Source: an uncultured Paracoccaceae bacterium (lineage in GTDB: Bacteria > Pseudomonadota > Alphaproteobacteria > Rhodobacterales > Rhodobacteraceae). From it: DNA of 64,000 nucleotides. The DNA lies in contig CAKSTR010000010.1 in assembly GCA_934500835.1 (NCBI GenBank), forward strand, positions 124,001 through 188,000, in the 5' to 3' direction. Shown here in pieces: positions 25,206 to 34,399 of this stretch. The notes beneath the pieces are model-generated. The model worked only from the letters and a program-made list of their open reading frames with translations. It searched no databases and was not told where the DNA came from. The position numbers and the translations under genes are program-made. Position 1 is the stretch's first letter. Every line of letters starts with the position of its first letter.

Positions 25206-25990
25206 CAGCGGACCTGCGTGGTTGCAGCCAGCATCTGGTCGGCGGCAGTGATGACCTTGGCGTTCAGCTCATATCCGCGCTGGGCCTTGATCAACTCGGT
25301 CACCTCAGGCACGGGATCGACGGAGCTTTCCTCAAGATAGCCCTGCCGAAGGGTGCCGAGCCCATCGACACCCGGAGTGCCGGTCAGCGGCGCTCCCGAC
25401 GCGGCGGTTTCGAGGAAGAGGTTCGAACCGATCGCCTCCAGCCCCTTTTCATTGGTGAAGCCGGTCAGGGTCATCTGGCCAATCAATTCGGGCTCGACCT
25501 GGTTTTCGAAATAGGCGTAGACTTCGCCTGCCGCATTGATGGCAAGGCTGCGGGTGTCGTCCGGGATGGTGATCCCGGGGGCCACGGGATAGCCGTCAGA
25601 GGTCACAATCAGCCCCTCGGGAGATCGCTTCAGCGCCCCGTCCCGCGTATAGCCCGATCCGCCCGAGGGCAGCGTGACCTCGATATAGCCCGGCCCTTCG
25701 ATGGCGATGTCCAGATCGCCATTGGTTTGCGACAGGCTGCCCTGCGCCGGCATGATCGAAACCGACGAAGGCCGGACGCCAAGGCCGATCTGGATCCCGG
25801 TCGGCAGCATCGACCCGTCCGAGGCGGAAACGGTGCCGGGCCGGGCCAGCTGCTGATAGTGAAGATCGGCAAAATCGGCGCGTCGGGCGTTGTATCCGGT
25901 GGTCGACATGTTGGCGAGGTTGTTCGACACCACGTCGACCTTCATCTGCTGGGCGGCCATGCCGGTTGCGGCGATGTGAAGGGCTTTCAT
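25205..25990 (-). CDS. flgG: Distal rod protein FlgG
   Basis: FlgG forms the distal rod of the basal body. The 261-residue protein begins MKALHIAATGMAAQQMKVDVVSNNLANMSTTGYNA, the conserved N-terminal rod helix, carries GPGYIEVTLPSG and YTRDGALKRSPEG in the middle, and ends with the usual helix ELIKAQRGYELNAKVI-ADQMLA. The ATG at 25990 was chosen over one at 26002 because the family starts here with GAGG upstream. Confidence 0.95.
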   Translation of the reverse strand: MKALHIAATGMAAQQMKVDVVSNNLANMSTTGYNARRADFADLHYQQLARPGTVSASDGSMLPTGIQIGLGVRPSSVSIMPAQGSLSQTNGDLDIAIEGPGYIEVTLPSGGSGYTRDGALKRSPEGLIVTSDGYPVAPGITIPDDTRSLAINAAGEVYAYFENQVEPELIGQMTLTGFTNEKGLEAIGSNLFLETAASGAPLTGTPGVDGLGTLRQGYLEESSVDPVPEVTELIKAQRGYELNAKVITAADQMLAATTQVR

Positions 25991-25998
25991 TGCGGACC

Positions 25999-26709
25999 TC
26001 ACCGACCCAGGGTTTCGATCACGCCCCGGGCGCGGGCGTCTTCGGCGTCAAGGAATTTCTGACCAAGCTCATAGGCGCGCTGTACCTCGATCATCCGGGC
26101 GATCTCGGACACCGGGTTGACGTTGCTCTCCTCAAGGAAGCCCTGGAAGACGCGGCCATTCTCAACCGGCTCGATCTCTCCGGCTTCGAAAAGCGTGCCG
26201 CTTTGATGGCGCAGCGACAAGGGATCGGCCGGTTGCCACAGGCCGACCTGGGCCAGCGGCGTGCCCGCCGCCGAGATTGTCCCATCCTCGGCCATGGCGA
26301 CCGGACCGGCATCGGGTGGCACGAAGATCGGCGCCCCGCCGGCATCCAGCAGGCGATGGCCGTCGGCGGTGACCAGCTCTCCGGCTTCGTTGGGGGTGAA
26401 GCTGCCGGAGCGGGTCAGCCGCTCGCCCTGCGGCGTCTCGATCAGGAAGAACCCATCCCCCTGGATCGCGAAATCGAAGGCCGCACCGGTCATCGTCAGG
26501 CTGGCCTGGGACAGGTCCACCACCCGCCCTGTGGCATGGGGCATGGAAAGCGACGGTTCTTCTTCCATCCGATAGACATGTTCGGCGAAAACCGTGCCTT
26601 CGCGGCGGAAGCCGGTGGTTGAGATGTTGGCGATATTGTTTGCCACCACCTGCATTTCTCGCATCAGGCCGGATTGGCGCGACAACGCGGTATATCCTGC
26701 GGCATCCAT
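25999..26709 (-). CDS. flgF: Proximal rod protein FlgF
   Basis: FlgF is a proximal rod subunit. The 236-residue protein has the rod N-terminus MREMQVVANNIANISTTGFRREG, the FAIQGDGFFLIETPQGERLTRSG block, and the C-terminal EIARMIEVQRAYELGQKFLD helix. It sits between fliQ (three bases) and flgG (eight bases) in the rod operon. Confidence 0.94.
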   Translation of the reverse strand: MDAAGYTALSRQSGLMREMQVVANNIANISTTGFRREGTVFAEHVYRMEEEPSLSMPHATGRVVDLSQASLTMTGAAFDFAIQGDGFFLIETPQGERLTRSGSFTPNEAGELVTADGHRLLDAGGAPIFVPPDAGPVAMAEDGTISAAGTPLAQVGLWQPADPLSLRHQSGTLFEAGEIEPVENGRVFQGFLEESNVNPVSEIARMIEVQRAYELGQKFLDAEDARARGVIETLGR

Positions 26710-26712
26710 GGT

Positions 26713-26979
26713 TCAGCCCCCTGCCACTTGTGGAATGATGGTGTCGGTGAAAAAACTGACCAGGGTCGATGTCATGAAACTCATCGAGACCCAGAACACC
26801 GCCAGCATCGCGGCGACCTTGGGCACGAAGGTCAGTGTCATCTCCTGCACAGAGGTCAGCGCCTGCAATAGACCGATGATCAGGCCGGTCACCAGCGCCA
26901 CCGCCAGAAGCGGGGTCGAGATGGTGACGGCGATCCAGAGCCCATGACGCATTACATCAAAGATGGCAGCTTCGCTCAT
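26713..26979 (-). CDS. fliQ: Flagellar export apparatus protein FliQ
   Basis: FliQ is a two-helix subunit of the type III export gate. The 88-residue protein has helices at about 15-38 and 50-75, with the family motif GLIIGLLQALTSVQEMTLTFVPK linking them. It overlaps fliE by four bases. Its placement among rod genes is typical of alphaproteobacterial clusters. Confidence 0.94.
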   Translation of the reverse strand: MSEAAIFDVMRHGLWIAVTISTPLLAVALVTGLIIGLLQALTSVQEMTLTFVPKVAAMLAVFWVSMSFMTSTLVSFFTDTIIPQVAGG

Positions 26980-27266
26980 GCCGGCATCCTCAGGATTTCC
27001 TGATAGGCCTCGACCACGCGGTCGCGCACGGTGGCGACGGTTTCCACCGCCAGCTGCGAAGAGGCCAGCGCCTCGACCAGGGCGTGGGGGTCCGCGCCGC
27101 CGGTCATGGCGGCGCGGGCCGTCGCTTCGGCATTCGTCAGCGTCTGGGTAAAGGAACTGACGAATTGCGCCGGTACAGAGTCTGTTTCAACCCTTCCCGG
27201 CAGGGGCGCCGCGACCGTTCTGGCCTGCGCATAGCTTTGAGCGGCAATCGTGGTTTTCAGATCCAT
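26976..27266 (-). CDS. fliE: Hook-basal body junction protein FliE
   Basis: FliE links the MS ring to the rod and is an early export substrate. The 96-residue protein shows the family C-terminal half: AEATARAAMTGG-DPHALVEALASSQLAVETVATVRDRVVEAYQEILRMPA, including the closing ILRM. The length is normal. It overlaps fliQ by four bases, and flgC lies 14 bases upstream. Confidence 0.93.
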   Translation of the reverse strand: MDLKTTIAAQSYAQARTVAAPLPGRVETDSVPAQFVSSFTQTLTNAEATARAAMTGGADPHALVEALASSQLAVETVATVRDRVVEAYQEILRMPA

Positions 27267-27280
27267 CGCGGGTGTCCTTT

Positions 27281-27661
27281 TCAGCGCCGCAGAAGATCGA
27301 ACAGGCTTTGCGTCATCTGACGGGCCTGATCGAACAGCTTCAGGTTTGCCTCGTAGCTGCGCTGCGCCTCGCGTGCGTCGGCGATCTCAAGCACGAGGTC
27401 GACATTTGAGCCGTCGTAATAGCCGGACTCATCTGCAAGCGGATGGCCGGGTGCGTAGATCCGCACAAGCTCGCCTTGGTCCAGGCGGACCGGGCCGGTC
27501 TCGACCAGGCCGGTGTCCATGGCGGTCTCGAAGGAGACCGTCTTGCGGTGGTAGCCGGGGGTATCGGTATTGGCGATGTTTTCGGAGACATGCCGCAGCC
27601 GGGTTGCCTGCGCTTCCATGCCGGAGGCCGCAAAGGCGAGCGAGGTGAAAAGATCCGCCAT
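27281..27661 (-). CDS. flgC: Proximal rod protein FlgC
   Basis: FlgC is a proximal rod subunit. The 126-residue protein has FAASGMEAQATRLRHVSENIANTDTPGYHRK at the N-terminus and SNVDLVLEIADAREAQRSYEANLKLFDQARQM at the C-terminus. Both are standard for the family. It lies eight bases after flgB. Confidence 0.94.
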   Translation of the reverse strand: MADLFTSLAFAASGMEAQATRLRHVSENIANTDTPGYHRKTVSFETAMDTGLVETGPVRLDQGELVRIYAPGHPLADESGYYDGSNVDLVLEIADAREAQRSYEANLKLFDQARQMTQSLFDLLRR

Positions 27662-27669
27662 GACCGGCC

Positions 27670-28053
27670 CTACCGCGACCGGCCAAGCGAGGCGCGGATG
27701 ACCTCGGACGTGCTGCGATAGATCGCCAGCGCCATCTCATGATCCTGCCGGGCGCCGGCCATCTTGACCATCTCCTTCTCGAGGGAGACGGAGTTGCCGT
27801 TCGGTGCCTCATTCCCGCCGCTGGCGACGGGGCTGGCAGAGGCGCCGGACGGCGGGTCGGCCAGGTGGCCGGGCCTGGTGGCCCGCATGCCGTTGCCCCC
27901 GGCAGCCCAGACAGCGGCGAAACTGCCGATATCCTTTGCCTTGTAGCCGGGGCTATCGGCATGGGCGACATTCTCGGCAATCACGCCCATCCGGGTTCCG
28001 GCATGGGAGGCAAGCGCCTGTGCCATTCTGGTAAGCTCCAGCTTTTCAAACAT
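27670..28053 (-). CDS. flgB: Proximal rod protein FlgB
   Basis: FlgB is the rod subunit nearest the MS ring. The 127-residue protein starts MFEKLELTRMAQALASHAG, carries IAENVAHADSPGYKAKDIGSF and ends VKMAGARQDHEMALAIYRSTSEVIRASLGR. It is the first gene of the minus-strand rod operon (flgB, flgC, fliE, fliQ, flgF, flgG, flgA, flgH, fliL) and is divergent from fliI. Confidence 0.93.
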   Translation of the reverse strand: MFEKLELTRMAQALASHAGTRMGVIAENVAHADSPGYKAKDIGSFAAVWAAGGNGMRATRPGHLADPPSGASASPVASGGNEAPNGNSVSLEKEMVKMAGARQDHEMALAIYRSTSEVIRASLGRSR

Positions 28054-28137
28054 CTCGGGCTTCTCCCTCGACCTGCTTCACCAAGGCTTAAGGGTGATTC
28101 GTTTAGAAACGGTAAGCGGGAACAAAGAGAGATCAGA
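28054..28137. promoter_or_regulatory. Divergent promoter region between flgB and fliI
   Basis: This 84-base gap must hold promoters for the rod operon (minus) and fliI (plus). It is less GC-rich than its surroundings around 28086-28130 and contains TTAAG at 28088 and TTTAG at 28102, which are half-site-like for CtrA but not spaced as TTAA-N7-TTAA. No convincing sigma-54 or sigma-28 site was recognised. Confidence 0.5.
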
Positions 28138-29448
28138 ATGATCGGCATTTTCGACGGGCTCCTGGCAGAAATCACCGAGATAGAGCCTGTTTTCCAGATC
28201 GGGCGTGTGGCTGAATCCGGTCAGTCCACCTTCACGGTGCAGGGGCTGCCGGCAGCCGCGATGGGGGACAGGGTGCAGGTTGAAACCGGCGCCGGCCAGC
28301 TTGGAGGAGAGATCATCCGGCTTTCACCCAACGGGGCCACCATCTTGCCCGAAGACGATCCTGCCGGGCTGACGATCGGTGCCCGTGTCGCCTTGCTTGG
28401 CCCGGCGACGATTGCGCCGGATGCATCTTGGCTCGGCCGGATCGTTGATCCGATGGGCAGGCCGCTGGACGGCAGGCCGTTGATGCGCGGCCTGCATCGG
28501 CGGGCGATGACCGGTTTGCCCCCGCCAGCGGCCTGCAGGCGGGCGATGGGCGACCGTCTTTCGACCGGAATCGCAGTATTTGACACGCTTTTGCCGCTGG
28601 TTCGCGGCCAGAGGATCGGGCTTTTTGCTGGCTCAGGCGTCGGAAAGTCCTCGCTGCTGGCCAGGTTTGCGCGGGGGCTGGCGGCCGATGTGGCGGTGAT
28701 AGGGCTGGTCGGAGAACGCGGGCGCGAACTGCGCGAATTCACCGAACGCGTTCTTGGGCGCGAGGGCATGGCGCGGTCGGTTGTCGTCACCGCGACCTCG
28801 GACCAGTCACCGTTGATGCGGCGGCGGTGCGCCCTGTCCGCCATGACGGTAGCCGAGCATTTCCGCGACCAGGGCCTGCATGTCCTGCTGCTTCTGGATT
28901 CCGTGACCCGCTTCGCCGAGGCGCATCGCGAGGTGGCGCTGGCTGCCGGCGAAAGCGCCTCCTTGCGCGGCTATCCGCCTTCGACCTCGCACGCGATCAT
29001 GGGATTGGCCGAGCGTGCGGGGCCGGGGGCCGGCACCGCTGGCGACATCACGGCAGTCCTCTCGGTGCTGGTGGCCGGTTCGGACATGGAGGAGCCGGTG
29101 GCGGATATCATCCGCGGCACATTGGACGGTCATGTCGTCCTTGACCGCAAGATTGCCGAGCGGGGGCGCTACCCGGCGATCGACCTGCTCCGGTCGGTCT
29201 CCCGCAGCCTGCCTGATGCGGCCTGCCCTGCCGAGAATGTATTGATCGGGGACGCCCGGCGGATGCTGGGCACCTATGATCGGGCAGAGATGATGGTGCA
29301 GGCCGGGCTTTACGTTCCAGGCACCGATGCGGCGGTGGACCGCGCGATCAGGCTCTGGTCGGCGCTGGACGGTTTTCTGGCCGAAGCGGCCCCTGCCGGC
29401 GGCCCGTCCGCCAGCTTCACCCGATTGCAGGCCTGTCTTCGTGGTTAA
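28138..29448 (+). CDS. fliI: Flagellar export ATPase FliI
   Basis: FliI is the hexameric ATPase that feeds substrates to the export gate. The 436-residue protein has the Walker A GLFAGSGVGKSSLLARF (about residues 161-177), the catalytic Glu region VGERGRELREF, Walker B HVLLLLDSVTRFAEAHRE and the family motif RGYPPSTS. The ATG at 28138 begins the conserved N-terminus and is nearest the promoter; the frame is open further upstream (27739), but that part overlaps flgB. fliH and fliJ are not adjacent. Confidence 0.95.
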   Translation: MIGIFDGLLAEITEIEPVFQIGRVAESGQSTFTVQGLPAAAMGDRVQVETGAGQLGGEIIRLSPNGATILPEDDPAGLTIGARVALLGPATIAPDASWLGRIVDPMGRPLDGRPLMRGLHRRAMTGLPPPAACRRAMGDRLSTGIAVFDTLLPLVRGQRIGLFAGSGVGKSSLLARFARGLAADVAVIGLVGERGRELREFTERVLGREGMARSVVVTATSDQSPLMRRRCALSAMTVAEHFRDQGLHVLLLLDSVTRFAEAHREVALAAGESASLRGYPPSTSHAIMGLAERAGPGAGTAGDITAVLSVLVAGSDMEEPVADIIRGTLDGHVVLDRKIAERGRYPAIDLLRSVSRSLPDAACPAENVLIGDARRMLGTYDRAEMMVQAGLYVPGTDAAVDRAIRLWSALDGFLAEAAPAGGPSASFTRLQACLRG

Positions 29449-29782
29449 GCCGTCCGCGTCAGAACATCTGGCGCGGAACGCGGCATGAATTGGCGGATCG
29501 CGGGCATCGTCCGGGGATTGACGTCGGGCGGCGAAGGACATCCGGCGTCAGACCCGTCGGTACCTTTTGGCCGAGAGCAAGATCCGCATCATTCTCAGCA
29601 GCCTGCACGATGCAGGCAGGGTGCCGGCCTTCCGACAAGGGTCCAGATCGCGCTGGGCTGAATTCTGATCGAACCGACAACGACCCGATGATGCGCTTTT
29701 GCAATGATTTGCTTGCTGCAGCGCATCGACCTGTTCAACTTGGGCGTGAAACGCTAGGGCGGTACTGCACAGAGGAAGCCAA
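29449..29782. other. Intergenic region before the sensor kinase block, no gene seen
   Basis: 334 bases between fliI and the multi-PAS kinase. It contains a small hairpin CCTGC-ACGAT-GCAGG near 29602-29616 and a less GC-rich stretch around 29690-29730 that may hold the kinase promoter. GAGGAAG at 29771-29777 is the kinase ribosome site. No open frame here resembles a protein family. Confidence 0.5.
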
Positions 29783-32700
29783 ATGGAACGACGCATCGCC
29801 GCGATCAGGGCCGTCCGGAATTTTGTCGCGAGACCGCCGGACGGGATCACTCGGGGATTGTGGCGTGCGCATGAGGAAATGGCCCCGCTTCTGGGTATCG
29901 GTCGCTGCTGGCTGTTCCTGCCAGACCGCGCCGGGTTGTTCACCATAAGCGGGGGGGAGGGCGGGGGTGCCGCCATCGGCACGGCGAATGACCTTTCGGC
30001 AGCGGTGCCGAAGGCCACGCTTGTCGACAGCGCCAGACCGCTTCGCGACGCGCCCAGATTGCAGGCGTTTCTGACGGCAAAGGGCGCACCGCGTTACCTT
30101 CTGGTGCCCGTGGTCGATGATGGCCGCTTGGCCGGACTTCTGTGTCAGGAGGCGCCGGAAGGGCGAAGAAACGGCAAGCACCTTGAGATGGTTTCCGAAT
30201 ATGCCGGCCTCCTGGCCGAAGTGCTGACGCGCGCGCGACAGGACGCCCAGCAGATGGAAACCACGGATCGGCTGAACGCCACGCTTGAGGCGATGCCGGA
30301 CCTGCTTTTCGAGATCGACCATACCGGCCACTGCACGGACTTTGTCTCAGGCTCGCGTCCGATGCTCTTGCTGGAGTCGGAGGATCTGGTCGGCCGCGAT
30401 ATGGGCGAGGTGCTGCCGCCGGACGTGGCCCAGATAGCCCGGGACGCCCTGCACCGCGTCCTGACCGAGGGCGAGGTGGCCGACATCTTCTACGAGTTGA
30501 ACCTGCCGGACGGTCGCCACAACTTTGAGGTCAGGGGCGCGCGCAAGGCAGGCAGCCAGCCGGATCAGGCGCCGACGGCCATCTTCGTCGTGCGTGACGT
30601 GACGCGCGAACACTCGCTGCGTGAGGAGTTGCGGCGGCTGAGCAGCGTGACCCGCGCGATGAGCAATCTGGTCGTGATCCTTGACACTGAACTGAAGGTG
30701 ACATGGATCAACCCGGCGTTCCAGAAGCAGACCGGATGGGCGCTGGACGAGATCCGGGGTCAGCGCATCACCGATCTGGTCCGTTGCGCGGAAAGCGATC
30801 CGGCGGTGGTTGCCGCCGTGGCAAACGCGATCGAGGCGATGGTTCCTTTCAGCGGCCAGATCATCAACAAGGACCGCTTCGGCGGCCGCTACCATGTGGA
30901 TTTCAACATTCTGCCCTTGCGCGGCAGAGACGACCATTTGCAGGGGTTCGTCTCTGTCGAGACCGTCGTCACCGAGTTGAAGGAGCAGAAGATTGCGCTG
31001 GAAGAACTGGCGCGAACAGCCGCCGCAGCGCAGAACCGGCTGGAAAATGCGCTGAATGCCTTGCCTGATGCCATGATGATCCTGGATGCAGATCATCGCC
31101 TGGTGATGTGCAACCCCGCCCATCACCAGATGTTCGACAAGGTTGGCGACGTCCTCAGGCCCGGGCTGGCACTGGAGGAATTGCTGCGGATCTGCATCGA
31201 GCGGGGCTATTTCGACGGGCCGAAAGAACCCGAGAAAAGCGCCTCGTTCATTCAAAGCCTGCTGCATCCCTATCATCAGGCCAGCTACAGCGACGAATGT
31301 CAGGTCAAGGATGGTCGCTGGTTCCGACGGGTGATCAAGAAAACCGCCGACGGTGGCCTTGTGACGGCGATGATCGACTTTACCGCCCGGCAGCGTCACA
31401 TGGCCGAGTTGGACAGCGCCAACGAACGGCTGTGGCGGGCGCTTGAGGAGCGCGAGCTGGCCGAGCAGCGCCTGAGCAGCATCATGGAAGAGACCCGTGT
31501 CGGCACCTGGACACGGGATCTGCAAACACGCCAGATGTCGGCATGCCCGCATTGGGCACGCATTTTCGGGCTGGAGGGGCCTCTGCTCCTGTCCCATGAC
31601 GATTTTCTGGATCTGGTCCACCCGGATGATCGCGCGATGCTCGAAAGCGATACGCCACAGACAACTGCGCTTTCGCGAGATGTGTTCGAGCATGAATTCC
31701 GTGTGCTACACGCGGCCGGACACTGGGTCTGGGTTCTGTCGCGCGGCCGGATCGCCCGCCGGGACCAGAATGGAAGGCCCGTGCAGTTCCACGGCGTCGA
31801 TATCGACATCAGCGAGCAGAAGCGGCTGGAACGGGAAATCCGCCATAGCGACGCCCTGCTGAAATCTGCCCTGGAAAGCAATGTCGCAGCCGTGGCTATC
31901 TATGACAGCAATGATGTTCTGCTTTACTGCAACCCGGAGGCCGAGCGGATGCTGCTCCTCCGGCCGGGGGTTTCCGACGGTCGCAATCCCGATGGACCGC
32001 AATGGTCCATGGAACGGCTGAACGGCGAAAAGCTGCCCCCGGGCGAGGGGCCTTGCAATATGGCGCGCCGTGCGGGCCGGCTCTTGCGCGACCTGCGCTA
32101 TGCAATCCGCTGGGATTACGGGCGTCGTCAGGTCCTGACCTGCAACGCAACTCCGTTCTTAGCGGGGGACGGGCAGACCCATACCGCGATTTCGTTCTGG
32201 GACAGCACCGAGGAACTGGCAGTGACGGAACAGCTGCAAGAGGCGCTTGAGACGGCCAAAGCGATGAGTCGTTCGAAATCGATCTTCCTGGCCAACATGA
32301 GCCATGAGATCCGCACCCCCCTTAACGGTATTCTGGGGCTGGCCGAAGTCCTGAGCATGCAGATCAAGGACCCCGAGCACAGCCGGATGATCGCGATCAT
32401 CCGTCAGTCGGGCGAGACATTGCTTTCGGTTCTGAACGCAATCCTTGACATGTCGAAGATCGAGGCCGGCAAGATCGAGCTGGAAGAAGCGCCATTCAAG
32501 CTGATCGACATCCTCAGGCAGGTCGAGGCGGTCTACTCGGTCCTGGCCGAGGAAAAGGGCCTGGACTTCGAGGTCACGACGTCCTCGGGTGCGGATCTGC
32601 CGCGCCTGGGCGACGCCCATCGGATCCAGCAGATTCTGGGCAACCTGCTCAGCAACGCGATCAAGTTCTCGCCCGCCGGCGGTGTTGGGCTGACCGTATC

Positions 32701-32989
32701 CTGCCGCCCCGGAAAGCCGGTCGAATTTCTGGTAAACGACACCGGGATCGGGATGACGCCGGAACAGTGCAGGCGGGTCTTCCGAAGCTTTGAGCAGGCC
32801 GATGAGAGCGTGAGTCGCAGATTTGGCGGCACCGGCCTTGGCCTCTCCATCGTTCGGGAACTGGTGAATCTGATTGGCGGCACCATCAGCCTGGAAAGCG
32901 AACCGGGTGTCGGCACGACGATCAGGGTCTCCCTGCCGCTACAGCTTGTCGATGGGCCGGGTAACCCGGTCACGCCACAAGCGCGATAG
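29783..32989 (+). CDS. Soluble multi-PAS sensor histidine kinase
   Basis: A 1068-residue kinase without membrane helices, so a cytoplasmic sensor. From the N-terminus: a GAF-like domain (about 20-155), then about five PAS domains (about 165-275, 290-400, 410-530, 560-680, 690-810), and the transmitter: HisKA with FLANMSHEIRTPLNG (phospho-His about 841) and HATPase with ILGNLLSNAIKF, DTGIGM and GGTGLGLS boxes. The core is intact and should be active. There is no receiver domain, so phosphate passes to separate partners, probably the response regulators that follow. Ligands of the PAS domains are unknown; no LOV-type flavin cysteine motif is seen. Confidence 0.88.
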   Translation: MERRIAAIRAVRNFVARPPDGITRGLWRAHEEMAPLLGIGRCWLFLPDRAGLFTISGGEGGGAAIGTANDLSAAVPKATLVDSARPLRDAPRLQAFLTAKGAPRYLLVPVVDDGRLAGLLCQEAPEGRRNGKHLEMVSEYAGLLAEVLTRARQDAQQMETTDRLNATLEAMPDLLFEIDHTGHCTDFVSGSRPMLLLESEDLVGRDMGEVLPPDVAQIARDALHRVLTEGEVADIFYELNLPDGRHNFEVRGARKAGSQPDQAPTAIFVVRDVTREHSLREELRRLSSVTRAMSNLVVILDTELKVTWINPAFQKQTGWALDEIRGQRITDLVRCAESDPAVVAAVANAIEAMVPFSGQIINKDRFGGRYHVDFNILPLRGRDDHLQGFVSVETVVTELKEQKIALEELARTAAAAQNRLENALNALPDAMMILDADHRLVMCNPAHHQMFDKVGDVLRPGLALEELLRICIERGYFDGPKEPEKSASFIQSLLHPYHQASYSDECQVKDGRWFRRVIKKTADGGLVTAMIDFTARQRHMAELDSANERLWRALEERELAEQRLSSIMEETRVGTWTRDLQTRQMSACPHWARIFGLEGPLLLSHDDFLDLVHPDDRAMLESDTPQTTALSRDVFEHEFRVLHAAGHWVWVLSRGRIARRDQNGRPVQFHGVDIDISEQKRLEREIRHSDALLKSALESNVAAVAIYDSNDVLLYCNPEAERMLLLRPGVSDGRNPDGPQWSMERLNGEKLPPGEGPCNMARRAGRLLRDLRYAIRWDYGRRQVLTCNATPFLAGDGQTHTAISFWDSTEELAVTEQLQEALETAKAMSRSKSIFLANMSHEIRTPLNGILGLAEVLSMQIKDPEHSRMIAIIRQSGETLLSVLNAILDMSKIEAGKIELEEAPFKLIDILRQVEAVYSVLAEEKGLDFEVTTSSGADLPRLGDAHRIQQILGNLLSNAIKFSPAGGVGLTVSCRPGKPVEFLVNDTGIGMTPEQCRRVFRSFEQADESVSRRFGGTGLGLSIVRELVNLIGGTISLESEPGVGTTIRVSLPLQLVDGPGNPVTPQAR

Positions 32990-33142
32990 CCGGCAGTTGT
33001 CGACATGGCCACAACAATGCCTCATTCCTACCATCTTCATTCGACAAACCTTACTAAAAATGGAAACAGTTAGTGGCGTTACAAGTTGAGATTGACCAAC
33101 ACAACCCTGCCAAATCCCGGCATGACAGAAGGCCTCACTGCT

Positions 33143-34120
33143 ATGCGCATTCTCGCTGTCGATGATGAACCGCTGTTCCTGGAGGTGCTGGAGCAGGCCC
33201 TGAGGGATATCGGCTTCCCCGATGTGACGCCGATATACTCGGCCAGCGAGGTGCTGCGCGAACTCAAGACGGGCAAACGCAACTTCGATTGCATCCTGCT
33301 GGACATCCGCATGCCCGGCATGAACGGGGTCGAACTGTGCCGCAAGATTCGCGAAGTGCCGGGCTACAAACGCACGCCGATCATGATGGTGACGGCGATG
33401 ACGGAACGCGGCTTCATGGACGAGGCCTTTTCGGCCGGCGCCTCCGACTATCTGACCAAGCCTCTGGACCCCCTGGAGCTCAAGGTGCGGATGTCGATGA
33501 TCGAGCGGCTGATCACCGAACAGTCGCGCAACATCCTGCTGGAGCAAAGCTCCGCGATGCAGGACAGGTCCGACGACGATGACGACGATGACGATGTGCC
33601 CGAGTTCGAGTTCGAAGCGGTGCTGCACCTTCCCGGACTTGACCGGCTGCAGGAATATTCCAGCGTCGACAACTATCTGGCGCGTCTTTCGGCCAAGGAC
33701 AGCTTTTCAACATCGGTCTTCGGGATCGCGGTCAGCAACGCCGCAGAGTTCTATGCAAGCGCCTCGCGCGTGGACTTCATCAACATGCTCCATGACGTCG
33801 GGGTCGTTCTGGAAGCGGCCTTGAAGCGGCAGGAAGCGTTGATCACCTATGCCGGCAAGGGGGTGTTCGTTGTCGTGACGATCGGCACCAACGTTCTTGA
33901 TATGCAGATGCTGGAGCACAGCATCCAGCAGCGGCTGGCGAACTACAGCCAGATCTATGTGCGCGACAAACTGCCGATTCCCTCCATCCGGGTAGGGACT
34001 GAAATGCGGCGGACGTTGTTCTCGCACTCCAAAGTCACCGATCTCATGCGCTCGGCTGAAAATGTGGCGTCCGGTGCCACCCTTTCCCCGCCCGTGCCCG
34101 CTGTCGCGAAGCTTGCCTGA
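33143..34120 (+). CDS. Response regulator: REC plus degenerate GGDEF-like domain
   Basis: A 325-residue protein. REC spans about 1-125, with acidic pair D7/D8, phospho-acceptor D54 (ILLDIRMPG), T84 and K106 (YLTKP) in place. A linker contains eight consecutive Asp (144-151). The C-terminal part (about 155-300) has the strand-helix order of a GGDEF domain, but the signature position reads AGKGVF (237-242) instead of GGDEF/GGEEF, so diguanylate cyclase activity is unlikely. A paralogue with the same design is at 38522-39460. ATG 33143 is chosen for the REC start (33122 possible). Preceded by an AT-richer gap likely to hold a promoter. Confidence 0.8.
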   Translation: MRILAVDDEPLFLEVLEQALRDIGFPDVTPIYSASEVLRELKTGKRNFDCILLDIRMPGMNGVELCRKIREVPGYKRTPIMMVTAMTERGFMDEAFSAGASDYLTKPLDPLELKVRMSMIERLITEQSRNILLEQSSAMQDRSDDDDDDDDVPEFEFEAVLHLPGLDRLQEYSSVDNYLARLSAKDSFSTSVFGIAVSNAAEFYASASRVDFINMLHDVGVVLEAALKRQEALITYAGKGVFVVVTIGTNVLDMQMLEHSIQQRLANYSQIYVRDKLPIPSIRVGTEMRRTLFSHSKVTDLMRSAENVASGATLSPPVPAVAKLA

Positions 34121-34264
34121 GACAGCATCCTCCTGTGGTCGAGCAACTGGCGGTCGAAGCGGGGCGAGGTGCCCCGGCATGTTTGAAAAACGGCAGTTTT
34201 CTGCCAACTTTCTCCTATAGGTTGTTGAGACTTGGCGGAAACGCTATATCTTCGGCTAGGGATT

Positions 34265-34285
34265 GCCTGTTCGGTCTGAACAGGC
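34265..34285. repeat. Perfect hairpin in the leader of the pseudo-kinase/REC gene
   Basis: GCCTGTTC (34265-34272) and GAACAGGC (34278-34285) form an eight-base perfect stem with a five-base loop GGTCT. It lies about 115 bases before the downstream start, inside a 279-base gap without a gene. No T-run follows, so an operator or RNA leader element is more likely than a terminator. Confidence 0.45.
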
Positions 34286-34399
34286 GTCCCGTCGCTGGCT
34301 CGCATCGTTCTGACGGCGCTGATCGCGGTCCTGGTTGTTGCGTTGTTGTGTTCAGTACACCGTGAAAAAGACGGATGTAGACAGTCCAATGGCAATCGA

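Noticed and set aside
28088..28116. Possible CtrA site in the flgB-fliI gap
   Set aside because: TTAA and TTTAG-like half sites occur but not with the seven-base spacing, and mismatches are too many to claim a site.
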